This document shows, piece after piece, positions 49,233 to 61,639 of a stretch of DNA of 64,000 nucleotides. Source of the DNA: Cryptomeria japonica. Taxonomy: Eukaryota > Streptophyta > Pinopsida > Cupressales > Cupressaceae. The first letter of the stretch is position 1; the number at the start of each line of letters is the position of its first letter. The stretch lies in NCBI RefSeq assembly GCF_030272615.1, contig NC_081410.1, forward strand, positions 510,691,442 through 510,755,441, read 5' to 3'. The translations under genes were made by a program, and so were the position numbers. The notes under the pieces were generated by a model that did no database searches, had not been told where the DNA came from, and saw nothing but the letters and a program-made list of their open reading frames with translations.

Positions 49233-50056
49233 CTTCCTCCTCCTAGATTCAATAATCACCTCCTAGATTCAATAATCAAGTTGTTGAGAGAGTTTGAAAT
49301 CATGCAAAGTCAAATACAAGGAATCAAAACCACTTTCAAAAAAGAGATAGCTGAAAATGAAAAGAATTTGTAGTTGTGGAGAAATATGGAGGACATCAAC
49401 ATTAATTTCTTTGTAGAGAATAGAGTGTTAGAAAAAACAGGAACGTATGTTCAAATTTTGTCTCTACTAACACAGAAGAATGAATTGATCAAACATATGG
49501 TCACAGATCTTGAAGGTGAGATTAAGGGTTATGATAATAATATTGATCAAGTTTCAACAAGAATAGTTGATATCCCTTGCTTCCTATATGGTAAGGATAA
49601 TCAACAGTTGGTCACAAGAGATACTATCATCCATGAATTCCACTCTCTAATCTCACATTGGGCAGAGAAAGATTTCACTCTGAACGCTTTTGACAAGCTT
49701 CTTGAAATAGAGGTTGGTTTAGAGTTGCTTGCCTCTTTGCTCAAGGATGGAAAGAAGCAGCATGTGAAGATCGAAGATGCTCTATTCCAGATCAATGCTA
49801 TATCAATTTCCATCGCCCTACCAGATGAAGCTGAGATGAAATCCATCTTGGCTAAACTTGAAGAATTTAAATCCAATGAGGAGCAGAAAGATGAATAAAG
49901 TGTCCCCTTTTTGACACTTAGTTTTTCGTGTAGATGCATTTTTAGATGTTGTAAGTTTTCTTGCAGTTGCATGTTCCCTTTATGTTGTAGTTGTAGTCAA
50001 GTGGGATTGTGCAGTTGAATTAGTCAACTGTGCCCACCTTTTTCTTCTTTTCTCTC

Positions 50057-50066
50057 CTATATATAG
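50057..50066 (+). promoter_or_regulatory. TATA box downstream of copy II
   Basis: CTATATATAG within CTCC...GGAG arms, about 160 bp after the end of copy II coding remains. The sequence beyond (50100-50800) resembles LTR downstream sequence, so this may be the promoter of a 3' LTR. Confidence 0.4.
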
Positions 50067-50099
50067 AGGAGCCTCATTTGTAAATATTTATCTTTTATT

Positions 50100-50800
50100 T
50101 ATGCTAAGCGAGACTCTGTCGAATTTTTGCCTCAACTAAGACTTTGAGCTTTTTGTTTTGGAGATTCAATCAAGCAAATAAAGAAAGCAATTCTAATTGA
50201 TCTCAAACTTTGTGTTGTATCAAAGATTGTTTATATGAGTTAATGTTCATATGTTCATTGCTTATATATGTTCTTTAATTCCTTGGTATTGGTGAAATTG
50301 TTTATGCGAGTAATAGAGCTTTCCAATTGTGATAAGTAGACTTTGTGCTATTTGCATATTTGGGAAATTTTCTAATGTTAAGTGATTAGTGGTAGGCTTA
50401 GTATTGTTTCTATTTCTTGTAGTTTTAAGGGATTGAGAAATTATACTTGAAGACTTTGAGCTGAAAGTTAAATTTCTTATCATTTGTAATCATTAGCTTA
50501 GTTAGAATTGCATTCAAGAAAGACTTTGTGCTTCTTGATTGTAAGTTTAGTTTGTTCATTTCTTTAAGTATCAAAACTGATAGAGAATTGTAACAAAGTG
50601 GACGGAGAATACATAAACTCTGAAAAAAAGGGTTATATGCCCAAAACTAACCCACATATTTTAGTTTCTTGTTAATTATAGAAGAAATTTCAAAGGGAAC
50701 CTCCCCTTGCTGAGAGGAGAGATTAATTTCTCAACATAGCTGTGTTTGAATTATATATTTTGTCATTGGTACGCTGGTGATAAAATATTCACCCAACAAG
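50100..50800 (+). repeat. LTR-like region with spaced CTTTGTGCT motifs (copy 1)
   Basis: Contains GACTTTGAGCT, AACTTTGTGTT, GACTTTGTGCT, GACTTTGAGCT and GACTTTGTGCT at roughly 60-130 bp spacing. AACCTCCCCTT, GAGGAGAGATTAA and TCTCA then follow, as also near 63520. Similar order at 63100-63640 suggests the downstream part of one LTR family. No matching partner LTR was found on the 5' side of copy II. Confidence 0.5.
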
Positions 50801-51587
50801 TCACAACCACATTAATAGCATGGATAACTCCTAGAGCAACATCTTTAAAGCAATAATCACTCACCCATATGAACAACTACAATGATAAATAATGCATAGA
50901 GGTATGAGCAACTATAGTTATAAACCCTCAAAGCATGTTGTGAGCCAATATTAGGGTTTCAAGAGCTTCAAGTTCATGCAAGAATAAGAAAATACAAAGT
51001 CATTATAAAGAAAAGCATGCACATATACTTTTCTTTTATCCATGAATATATGAATGTTTTCAACCAAAACCCTAAATATACACAAGAATAAAAGCAAAGC
51101 TTCTACATAAGTCCTTCGCAAAAAGATGACAGTATGAATATCATGCAAATATAGAAAGTAGAAAAGTATAGTCCCAGCCCTAAAGCCATCATGAAGGTTC
51201 ACACACAGCCAAAGCAGTGAATGATTCCCACGGTCGCATGTATCAAGGCTTAAATAAAAGTCATGCAGAGATATTGAAGAAAAGCCCTAACAAATGCATT
51301 ATTTTTAAATCAAATATTCTGCAAAAAAAATTTTTCCAAAGAGATAAATAGTATGAAACAAAGGAGAGGAGAAATAAACACATCATGAAGAATCATGCAG
51401 AAAAAAGCCCTTGGAAACCCAATTCCAATTCAAGCAGCAACAACATGCATGACGACCACAAGAGTCTTCCTTGAGAAGACAAAGTGAAAGGATGAAATGA
51501 AGCTAGGGTTCGAGAATTTTCTTCTCTTATTGCCCTAATTTCGAATATAAAAATGGGCTTTTTATTTATTTTCAAACATCCCTGAGG

Positions 51588-51609
51588 TTAATGACTCTAG
51601 AGTCATTAA
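51588..51609. repeat. Perfect 22-bp palindrome
   Basis: TTAATGACTCT followed directly by its reverse complement; the centre carries TGACTC twice in opposite directions, a bZIP-type core. Confidence 0.8.
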
Positions 51610-51630
51610 AAAACCTATGGTTTATTTCCC

Positions 51631-51790
51631 TTATTTTGCTTTTTAATATAACAATATATTTTATTAAGATAAAAATATTTAAAGTTATATTAAAAAAGCA
51701 AAATAAAATATTTATATCATTTATATTTAATATAATTCTATTAAGTTTTATTTTATTAAAATACTTAATAGAATTATATTAAATTATAAA
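51631..51790. repeat. Two adjacent AT-rich hairpins
   Basis: TTATTTTGCTTTTTAATATA at 51631 pairs with 51684-51706 (one extra base). AATATAATTCTATTAAG at 51729-51745 pairs perfectly with 51764-51780 and less perfectly further out. Confidence 0.75.
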
Positions 51791-51879
51791 AAGGAATAAA
51801 TTAAATATATTTTATTTTAATACTTATTAAAACAAATTGTTTTCAAAAAAGTACTAAAATAAGATTATTTAAATAATAA

Positions 51880-53055
51880 AGGGAAAATGTATATCATGCA
51901 GATTTTACAAAGGGGGAGGTGCTTTTTGTTTTTCTGGCTACATATGCCATGGACAACATGTGGATTTTACAGAGGGAATAACTCTTTTTGGGAAGCAATT
52001 TTTGGCAGCTGAGGGCTCCATGTAGGTTTCAGAGAAAGGGATGCTTTTTCAGAGCTATTTTGGGCAGTTGCAATAGTTCTATTTCATGCAGAAAGTTACA
52101 CATGCACATGACATGAGTCAGGGAGCTATTTTTATCAATAGGGACTGATTTTGATGGGCTTTTTCATGCTCTTTGCATGCATTTTTAGGCAAATTCGCCT
52201 AGGGTTTTCTTCATGCAGATTTTTTGGATTTGTCGTCCATATATTCTTCTCTAGACTTCATTAATTTGGCAGTTCTTTCTCTCCTCAACATGATTGTGGA
52301 CTATTTTAGGCCCTTTCATGCTCAAGGATAGCATTGTAGCTCATATTTATGAGTTTGTAGCAGCTCAACAGGTCCTTCATTTTTCAATAAAATAGCAGTG
52401 AATTTCGTTCTTCATACTTCTTGTTTGGTGTTGAATGACAGATATTGATGATTTTTATGTGATTCATTCTTTGAATCCTTTAATGTTGTCTCTTTCAAGC
52501 AGTATTATTTCAGGAGGATACATGGTTAATGCGGGTTATAGATTGTGTAATTTTATTTTGATGGGTTTGTAGTTTTGAAGATAGTTTATTTTCCTTCAAG
52601 TAAGCTTTCTAATCAGGCCCATTCTATGAAATATTTATGTATTCACCTATTAAGTTGAGTTGTGAGGTATTCAGGGTTATTTGTTGAAGGTTTTGTGAGT
52701 TAAGCAGTTGTAGGTCTCGGAAAGAATATTTGGTGTATCACCTCATAGGATAGGTTTAATTTTAGTATTTCTTCTATCCTTTTTCTCGACAGAAAGCTAT
52801 TTGCAGGAGATTCATCATACAGGAAGCCAACCTATAATCTAGAGGTCTACTTTCAATATAAGCATACCCAGAGGCCTAAAATTATTCCCATGTTTCATAG
52901 GATTGGTAGGTTTCATACTTAGCATATCAGGTGCAATCCTTCGTGACAACAATTATATTTTTCCTATTTTCAACATTGCACCCCTCTTTTATATATATGA
53001 TGGTTTTTATTGTAATAAGGATATTTTTCCATCTTTATTTTATTCAACAAAACTA
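51880..53055. other. Non-coding region with loose repeats
   Basis: From 51895 to 52110 a loose repeat of ATGCAGATTTTACA.AGGG and CTTTTT recurs about four times. A TATA-like TATATATATGATGG lies at 52987. No gene. Confidence 0.45.
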
Positions 53056-53059
53056 CCCA

Positions 53060-53595
53060 AGTGAAGAACAAATTGAGACTTTGTGTTCTTTTTGTGAATT
53101 TACAATTTAATCAAGAAGGATTGAAGCTTAGCATTCAAACTTTGTTTTGAATTCAATCTTTGTGTGATATTGACGTTCTTATGTCATTTAGTATCATATG
53201 CTCTCAATTGATTAAAGTTGGTGAAAGTTATTGGTGATAGATATTGAAGAACTTTGGATTTTTACAAGTAATATTTGAGTTACTTTGAAAATTCAATAAT
53301 TGGGATCTGGTTAAGATAACATTGTTTCAAGTCTTTGTGCTTTTGCAAATTATCCCTCAAGTTAAATTTAAAAACATAGAAAGTGAAGTCTTTGTGCTAT
53401 GCAGACTATCTAGTTAGAGTAGAATATCTTTGAATATGTCTGTCAGTCTTTGAGCTAACAATATATTTGGGTTACAATGGTTGATAGGAGTTATAATATA
53501 TAAAAAGAATCTTTGAGTTCTTAAGTGTGTGTGTTCCTGTCCCTAGGCCATTTTCAGAAAAGGAAAGTAATGGGAGACTTTGTTCTTTCATGGGC
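53060..53595 (+). repeat. Spaced CTTTGTGCT motif array (copy 2)
   Basis: GACTTTGTGTT, ATCTTTGTGTG, GTCTTTGTGCT (twice), GTCTTTGAGCT, ATCTTTGAGTT and GACTTTGTTCT at spacings of about 55-110 bp, in the same strand sense as at 50100. Confidence 0.55.
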
Positions 53596-53878
53596 ACTTT
53601 ACTTTCCAAAACAATTAATTTAAGTATTACTACAAGTTTTTCAAGTTATTTAAATTAAGGGAAATCAATAAGTGCAGGGGAAGAGCTGCTAATCGATTAC
53701 AATTTGAATCGTATAAATACAAACAAAGTTACTATCATGGGGGTGGTACGTACCATATACCATTTAAATTAACCAACCTCCAATTAATGACTCCAATATA
53801 CCATTTTATTATTAAGTTTTTTTAATAAGTCTATTGGTTTCATTTCGCTAACATTTTTATATTTTTTCTTTGCCACAG

Positions 53879-56820
53879 GGCAACATGGATCCATCACATA
53901 GCATAGACAGGGATGTAGGTCACAACACTTCTACCGAGCAGGTAAACCTCATTGTAATTGTACAAATTAGATAGAAGCAAACTGTTACATTATTATGTTC
54001 TTTCCTTGAGTGTTTTGGAGTAATTTTGATAGTGTATGTTAATAATATTCTTGTCACAGACGGATGTTCAGGGAAAGGGAAAGGGAACTGCAGTACATCA
54101 ACACCTCTTTAGGGATGTGGACCCAACAATATTATGTAATGATGACATCACATCAACCACAAACCCTATAGAAATGATGAAAAAGTCTGTTACAAAAATT
54201 AATAGAGAGATTCTTGCTTTGGTATCCATAAGCCATCAGACCGATGAAATAAAAGAGAGGGTGCAACATTTGATGCGGACAACACAAAACTTGCAAGTAA
54301 GCAGTTATGAAAGCTTTAATTATAACAAAAGTTCAATAATGGTTTATATTTTATTCTCTTTTATGTCATTAACTAAAATATATACATGTTATTTTTACAG
54401 GATTTTATGCGTCCTCATCAACCTGGTGGCCATGATCAGGGTATTGCAGGTAGTTTAGTTGATGACGATTTTCTTGGCTTATCACATTGAGTACCCAAAA
54501 CACATCATACTTGATATTGTCAATGTTAATAATAAAGGTTCATCCTTATTTACAATTCTTGCAGTTTTCATATATTTAATATTTTATATATTTAATGTAT
54601 TATTCTTTAGGTGTTGTCAATGTTCCTGTGCAAATGCCAGCTCCTCAGAGGTTAGCCCCACCTGTATTGCCGACTATAATTTCAGCAACGCACAACATGC
54701 AGACATCCTCTACTACACATCATGTTGGCCCGCCCACTGTTGGTAGATCCCTCTTTTTCTCTATCTTTTGTTATGTGTTTATTTCCCTTCAAGCGTTCTT
54801 TCTTGGGGGAATTTCATAGTGGACTCATTTTCTGCAATAGGAGATGCACATGAGGATGCGCCAGAGGCGACTATTGTTGATAACATACCATCATTTCCTA
54901 GATCTTTTCATCTTGCTAGTACGGGAACGTTGCAAGCCACATTGGTGGTGAGCGACGAAGAATTGATTCCCTTAAAGATAGAGAAGGTTTCAGGTACTTT
55001 AAAATTATTATTATATATAGTCTAATTGTAATTTACTTACTGATCACTCATTTTGGACTAATGATCCCATGAATTTTTTGCAGGAAATGATATTTTTTAT
55101 AAAAATCTTAATGACATTGCATTGCAGATATTTGAGCCCACCATACATAAAAGGCAGAACATCATATGTGAACTAACCCTAATCCACTATTTTGATTTCA
55201 TATCATTGCTAGAACAGTTTTCCTTTTATCCATTTCTTGAACTATAATAAAGGTAGCTTCAGTTCATTTCTGGATCTAACAGTTTTGTTTTTGCTTTAAA
55301 AGGTGGAATGACCAAGAAAAAAGGTTAAAAGATGAATTGACAAATCGTATGGTTGAGTTGTTTGGAAATGACACATTCGACAAAACCAAGCTCCTTGAAA
55401 AAGATGGCACATATCTAAAGTATGTGAGGGACCAATACATGACCCATTTAGAGAAGAATGTAAAGTACGAGTGTCCCCCCATGATTCCAAAGAGGGAGTG
55501 GAAGGATCTGATTTTGGATGCCAAGGAGAGTATTGAAAGGAAAAAAAGAAATACACCAGCAGATGCCAAAAGAAGGTATGGGATACTATTAAGAATGTAA
55601 TTATGTACTAATTAATTAGTCTTTATATTTATATAATCCAACATATTTCAAACTTTTCATAGACTGAGTGACACGTCAAAGGCAACCAAGGTAAGACAAG
55701 AAAAGCACGGGCAACACAAACTCGGCTCTGGTGGTTATATGAAACTTGCCACACGAATTGTAAGTATCAGTAAATGAAATATTGCATCAAAATATTTATA
55801 AATTGCAAACGATTTTTTTTTATCAAACAATGCAAGCAAAATTCATGATACCAAGAAAAAATGTAGGGCTCTGAATTCAATAGAGCGCCCACAAAATATG
55901 ACAAGATAATTGCCTACCAACAAGGCTATACAATCATGGTTGAATGACTACGAGAATTGAGTGGGCAAACACAAGATTCTGGTGCATCCGTCACATAGGT
56001 AAATAAGCTAAACGAAAATTGTTTTAAATTGAATACTTTACCAATAATCTAATTGATGTTGAGTTCCAACATAAAGTGACTATATATATTTTAAATAAGC
56101 AAGCAATGATAACAATGTGCATGACATTGGAATGCAACCCGCTGATTGTGAAACACGACCTGCACAAGAAGGTCTGAATGTGCATCCAAATAGTGGAGGT
56201 ATTCATTTGCTATTCAAATTTATTTATGTAATTATTCATACAATTAAACATCTTGAATTCTAATTAGTGTAGTAATTAATGTAGCATTTTTTGTTAATAT
56301 CTTAGAGCATGTAGTTAGTGGTGACCAAGTGGAGCATGATCTAGGTACACAACATCAGGAACATGATGTTCCCCAATTAGGTAAAGAGGACCACTATTAT
56401 TCCTTAAACAAATTTAATTGAGATTGGTGTTTAGCATTAATCTAACCTTTAGTATTTCAACTCCAGAGGATCTAGAGGGTGTTCAACATGTTGAGGTTGA
56501 GGCTAGAAAAAATGATGTGGCCCCATTAGGTAAAGCGTGCCACGGTAATGTTCTTTAAATTAATGAATATACTGGTAACAATAATAAAAAATATTTTGAA
56601 TTTAACCCATTTCTTTGTTATTGCAGAGGACCCCCCTTCGCTTCAATGTCCTCATCCTCAGTATAGGACTAGGCATACATTGAGATCACGAGCAGAGGGC
56701 AGAACAACTGAAAAGGGGGGAAATGATGCAGAACACAATGCTCCACTTATTCTTTTCATAGCTTCAAAGAAAAAAGAAAAAATAAATGATTGTAATCTAC
56801 CTTATTGGTTAATGTGTTAA
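53879..56820 (+). pseudogene. Multi-exon Transposase_24-like (En/Spm type) gene, probably decayed
   Basis: Exons with matching phases and GT-AG sites: 53879-53941 (ATG 53885), 54060-54296, 54401-54449, 54611-54742, 54841-54993, one starting at 55084, one ending at 55575, 55663-55759, and one from 55867. The early exons join without stops. They encode MDPSHSIDRDVG, a KGKGTAVHQHLF region, a Pro/Thr linker and an acidic piece. The exon ending at 55575 gives WNDQEKRLKDELTNRMVELF and PPMIPKREWKDLI. The next two give HGQHKLGSGGYMKLATRI and NRAPTKYDKIIAYQQGY. The W..(L/F)...N....R....H..GS..(F/Y)...A....P....F pattern resembles plant Ptta/En/Spm transposases. A TGA follows shortly (near 55945) in the last named exon, and the splice between 55084 and the 55575 exon is not resolved. 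Later exon-like pieces run to about 56820, ending RTRHTLRSRAEGR. Confidence 0.5.
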
Positions 56821-58600
56821 TGAATGTAATTATGTGCTAATGAATGGTTATGAATGATATGTGTTAATTAATATTGATGAATGTGATGTGTTAATTAATG
56901 TTAATCAATGTTATGTGTTAATCAATGTTAAGTGATATTAATGAATGAATGTTATATTTTATTATTGGTAGAAAGAATGAATGAATGTTAGATATTAATG
57001 AGGAATTTAGAGTGATGTTAAGGCGGGGAGGGGCCAAATGAGCTTCCACCTTCACGTGGTTGGCCCTGTTAAGTAGAGAGTATTAAACTATTCTTGAAAC
57101 CAAGGGAAGCTCAATAAGATAACACACTTTTCAATATTTCATTATGTTGCACAGTTAATCTTATTGAATAATGTATATTGAATCTTAATTGCAGGGTCCA
57201 ACAATGCCAACACGAACAACACCACCACAAGTTATTGGGTATAATGAACTCCCATATTGTCTTGGATGTACACTAATGGTATGAGTTGCTTCTAGTGTTG
57301 ATATCCATGGTGGGACTGCAAAAGTTATGAAGAACGCCTCATCCTTGTAAGTTTTTTTATTAGTTGACATTTTCTTTAGCATTTTTAAATTTTCCTTATC
57401 ATTTTAAGTCTAACCACTTTTATATGGAATTTATTGTTCTATTTTTTTACTATCTTCCAGACATTATCGATACAAGGACTTGCATTGTATCCATTTTTTC
57501 AATTAGGTATTATAAAGGGTAGGTTGTATTTGTAAATATCTCTTTGAGTTCATCCAAATTTTATAATTGTTACCTAACATCTTGTTATTGCTGCAACAGG
57601 GATTATGGCCATCATAGGCTACGATTGCAACCTCTCGGTGCCATAGAATCTCTTTGTTCTTAAAATTATAGCAGACTATCAGGTACATTCCCTCTTTTGC
57701 ATTCCAAATTGTAGCGGTCAATGCACATGACCGAATTTCCTTTGATATCTAGAGCATAGTATTATCTTTTAAGTAATAGGGGGAGGAACCAAGTATTCAA
57801 ATTGGTACCAAGTGATATAATATTACTACTAATTCTATCTTTCTTTTTTGCTTCATGGTTTAAACTATTCATTTGTTCTTTTTTGCTTCGTGTTTTGAAC
57901 TATTCACTCAAGAACTTATTGTCTTTTTCTTTAGTTCTATTTACTTTTTTTATGCATCTTGGATTTGCAAGTACATCATAACTCACATCCTCTAATGGAG
58001 TTTGCTACTACTTGCATCCTTGAAAGTGGATGCAACTTTGCAAATGAATCATTATTTTTCTGCCACCAAAATAGTATAACACACAACATTTTTGCACATA
58101 GATCTAGAGTAGCAATCATCAATTATAGACGATTATAACAGAGAACTGATTTTCAAAATGAAAGAATCCATAACACCATTTGCAAATAAAGGAACTGGCT
58201 TTGTATTAATCTGAAAATAATGTATTGTTCTTCAGGACAGAAAGAACAATTGTTCTTCGCTTTTTTTTTATCTACTACTTTCTCCTACCAAAAAACTCCC
58301 CTATCAAATGATTACATCAAATATTATATAACATATCAAAAGGTCATGCCTTTTGATCCAAGTCTTTTGAAAACAAAAGAGAACTAACAATGAATCACTT
58401 AGTTAAACACAAATGCACACTAGTTAGATGTGCTAGATACTTCTCATTGTATCTGGTATCACAATCATGGATGGTGTCTCGAGCTTCTACTTCCATCAAA
58501 ACCATGCTCTCTACGAAGTCCGCCACCTTTCAACATCCTGGTCTTCTGCTGCTTTTAGTGCACTCCAGAGTATATGCTAGCAGTCACAGGTCCAACCCAC
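56821..58600. other. No recognisable gene
   Basis: Starts with ATTAATG/TGTTAAT-rich sequence (56820-56990), perhaps the 3' end of the preceding gene. The rest shows no coding frame of note and no clear repeat. Confidence 0.4.
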
Positions 58601-58699
58601 CATTTCCTTTTATTCTCCATTATTGTTGAGAAATGAAGGAATACTGTCCGTTTTTCCATCAAGGAAGGCTGAGCTCCTTCTGCTCTCAAACTCCTCTAG

Positions 58700-61369
58700 G
58701 TATTCTTTGTGAGCCTTTATCAAATCTTCACAGTTCTATATATCACTAGGCTGTCTCTCATCCCTATTTTGCAATTCCAGGATTTTCTCATGTAGCCGCT
58801 TATCCAACCTCTCATGTTCTTCTATGATAGTGTGGTTCTTGTTGTATGTAACCCAGTATTTATCCATCCATGTCATCATATTAGTGAATCTTTTCTGAAT
58901 CAGGGCTAACATGGTTTCACTTTTTGATGTCTTCAACTGGGCTTACAGTTGATAGTTTTCTTCCTTCAATTGATTAGCCTTGGTTTGGGGTTGGGAAGAT
59001 TCACCTTGTATTAACAATCTTTGTGGCTCCCCTTGTTTCATCATTTCTCTATGTTGATCAACCTTTTTTTTTCTCATTTTTACAATTTCAAGCTTATTTT
59101 ATTGGTTTTCTTTCACCAAGAATTGAATATGTGCTTTGTTCAGTTTGGCTATGTTTACCTCTAAACCTGCTGTCATCACGGGGTCTACCTCTCCATCCTG
59201 TAAGGTCATAATGTGCCCAAAGATCTTCTGAGTATCAATAACCATAGGATTTTTGCTTGGAGGATATAGTGGCCATATTTACATGGCATGCTTGTCAAGG
59301 TTGTATAGTGATCCCATATACACTTGGGTCACACCCTTAGGAGATAATTTGTGCTTGGCATGAACATCATGGAGAAAATTGTCAAAGATCAGGGGTGAAT
59401 TCATATCCCACCCAAGAAAAATCAAAACATCGGAATCTTTTAGAAGCTTACTTCCCTTTTTCAGGAGTCATCAGAGCCTTTTCTTGTGCTACTTCATTTT
59501 CTAAGGTGACTGATAATTGCCTTTCATTGGAGGTATTAACCTCATTGACATTTTCTCTAATTGCTTTCCCTTTTATCTTATATAAAATTGACATGAACTC
59601 AGGAGATGCTATGAAATCATCATCAGATATCAAAGTGTCACATGCCAATTGCCTTGGATCATCTTCCACCAAGGCTCCTTCATTAGGATCTCTTACAGGC
59701 AGCATGCGTTCGTATTTTAGAGAATTGTTCCAATGAGAGCTCATCCTCCTTTGATGATTCCTTATCCTCCGAAGATGATATGTTTATAGTCTTCTTCTCC
59801 TTATCCTTTTGTTCAACATCTCTATTATGATCATCTATAGCCACTTCAACATCCTTTTCATCCAGATTTCTTATCAAGTCATCTCTTAGATACGGGATGT
59901 GTTCATAGGCACCTAGTTTCTGCCTTTTTCTCACCAAATGAATATACCCCTCTGGGGTAAAGCCTTTTCTTGGTGCTCCCAATTTTATGTTATAATGGAA
60001 GAATTTATTCCATGTGATCTCTTGCCCTTCTCTTCCATTTACAACAAATTCTCCTATGCATAGAGTCCCAGGTAGAAATGATTGCTTATCATGTGAAGCT
60101 AGATGCATGGAATTTGATTCCCCCATTTGCCTTATGATCTCCAAATAAGCTATCCTATTGGGAATTGTTTTAGGAAACAATAGTGGGGTATCTTCGAAGC
60201 CATAAACCCTTATCATGGTTACATCAGAGAAGCAGTACCAATCTCCCCAATTCTGTTTGACAGTTTCTGGTCCCCTAAATTCTATAGGCCTCAAGAATCT
60301 CTTTACATCTTCTGAAAGTGCAGAGTGGTAAGGATAATTATAAAACTCGTAAAGTGTTTTAACAAAATATTCTTCAAATTGAATGTAATTAGATCTGACA
60401 AATCTATAATCCCATATTGAAGTCCATAATTGGATTGGTAGAGAATGGTTGTTATCATCATGTCTTCTTATCTTCATCTCTTCGGGCCATAGACCCATCT
60501 CGTGCCCATAGAATAGCACCATATGCATAAGTAGGGAATAGTGTGAGAAGTGAATTTTTGCAGAGTCCCTCTGGATGGATGTGAGTCCAAGGATAAGTTG
60601 TTCTGCCATGAATGTTGCATAGTCAAATTCTTTGGCTTTCTATGATTGAATGTTTGCTGCAATGACCATAGATTCAATTCTCATGAAATCTAGAGTATTT
60701 AGCCCCAGTACTTGTCCTACTGAATAATATGTGTGTTTGAAGTAGTTCTTGAATATATTTACATGAAACGTCAGACTTTCCTCTGTTTCCAATGGGACCT
60801 CAGGATTCAACAAATGAAATGGTAATCTCCACCCAACATAAGTGGTATCCAATCTTATGTATTCCTCCAAAAAAAATTCAAGAATGATGGGATGGTCATA
60901 AACTCTAGGCAAATAAAAAACCTCAAAAACTGTTTCTCGTGACATGAAGAAACAAGGATTTCCATCTTGGTCACATATTGCTCTTTTGTTTGGATTAAAA
61001 TTCAGTGCTAACAATTCTAGGAGATCAATATTAACAAACATTTGGGACTACAAGTTTTCCCAGACCTAACTACCATGGATTGTAGATGGGTTATGGTTTC
61101 TCTCATCTGTGATAGTGAAATATAAACAATTAATATCCCCTAATGGTTGTGTACACGTCTCCCACATCAGTATAATTATCTTCTAATTTCCACTCTACAT
61201 ATCTCTTAGGCTTTGGGGTGGAACCTGGCAGTTGATCTAGCAAGTCCTGATTTAGTTTTCTATCTTCATCCTTAGTTTTAGGACTTGTCTCACCTATTTT
61301 TTGTTTCTTTCCTTTACCCTTGCTTGTTTCCCCTCTCTGTCTCTTTGCATCACCACTAGGGTTTTCCAT
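58700..61369 (-). pseudogene. Copy III of the unrecognised family (divergent)
   Basis: Reads right to left. It opens at 61369 with MENPSGDAKRQRGETSKGKG (basic, low complexity). After several stops, 61041-60640 follows (NFNPNKRAICDQDGNPCFFM, SRETVFEVFYLP). A TAG sits near 60635, then an open run of 308 codons to 59683 (MHMVLFYGHEM, MIRVYGFEDTPLLFPKTIPN, YLEIIRQM, GYIHLVRKRQ, an acidic Ser/Glu tail). A shift leads to 59744-59448, and a coiled-coil piece lies at 58736-58936. FNPNKRAI matches FDPESRSV of copy I, IRV.GFED.PLLFP matches IRVGCFNGEPFMLP, and EIIRQM matches ELARQM. Function unknown. It resembles plant transposon-associated proteins only in general style. Confidence 0.7.
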
Positions 61370-61639
61370 TTCACAAGCAATTTAACAGACTATTTGGAAT
61401 TGACTTACTTGTTGGTGTCCAATGTGCCTTCAACCTGCCTCAATATCATCTCAAAGTCTCTGTAATTCTGAATGCAATGTTCTCTTGAATACGCTTCTCA
61501 AAAAGCATCTTTCATGCAACAATAAATGTGCCTTAACTCTGTGAATTAATGTGCCATCTTTTTGAAATTTGAATTTTCTGATGATGTAGGACATTGGCTT
61601 AACTCCTTCCGTCACTGCTCCAAATTTGGTGCTTTTCTG

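Larger units (their letters stand above)
41937..49898 (+). pseudogene. Copy II of the unrecognised family, split by element C
   Basis: Coding remains at 41937-44966 resume at 49233-49898 after element C. Start at ATG 41937 (MSRPSTSKSKASP). Shared with copy I in order: IRDIEIGRVDMKEFENR; HFDPNTR.VKD; ITME; LKFYMTSYLVYVAASMR; the same TGA in SHF-stop-RVNDAFF; FLQFPTFTYICIGCF; PFMLPRYPSDK; TYVHVHRLEDVWADCKSEED; TPLPLIKWSKKES; an acidic Glu/Gln-rich stretch; PPWLDIVAPKRKKRVVSLDD; and, after the insertion, a helical tail ending KLEEFKSNEEQ. Early stops include TAA and TAG codons near 42227-42275, several explained by C-to-T change (CAG to TAG). The original protein would be roughly 1200 residues. 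Function unknown; the C-terminal third looks coiled coil. Confidence 0.75.
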
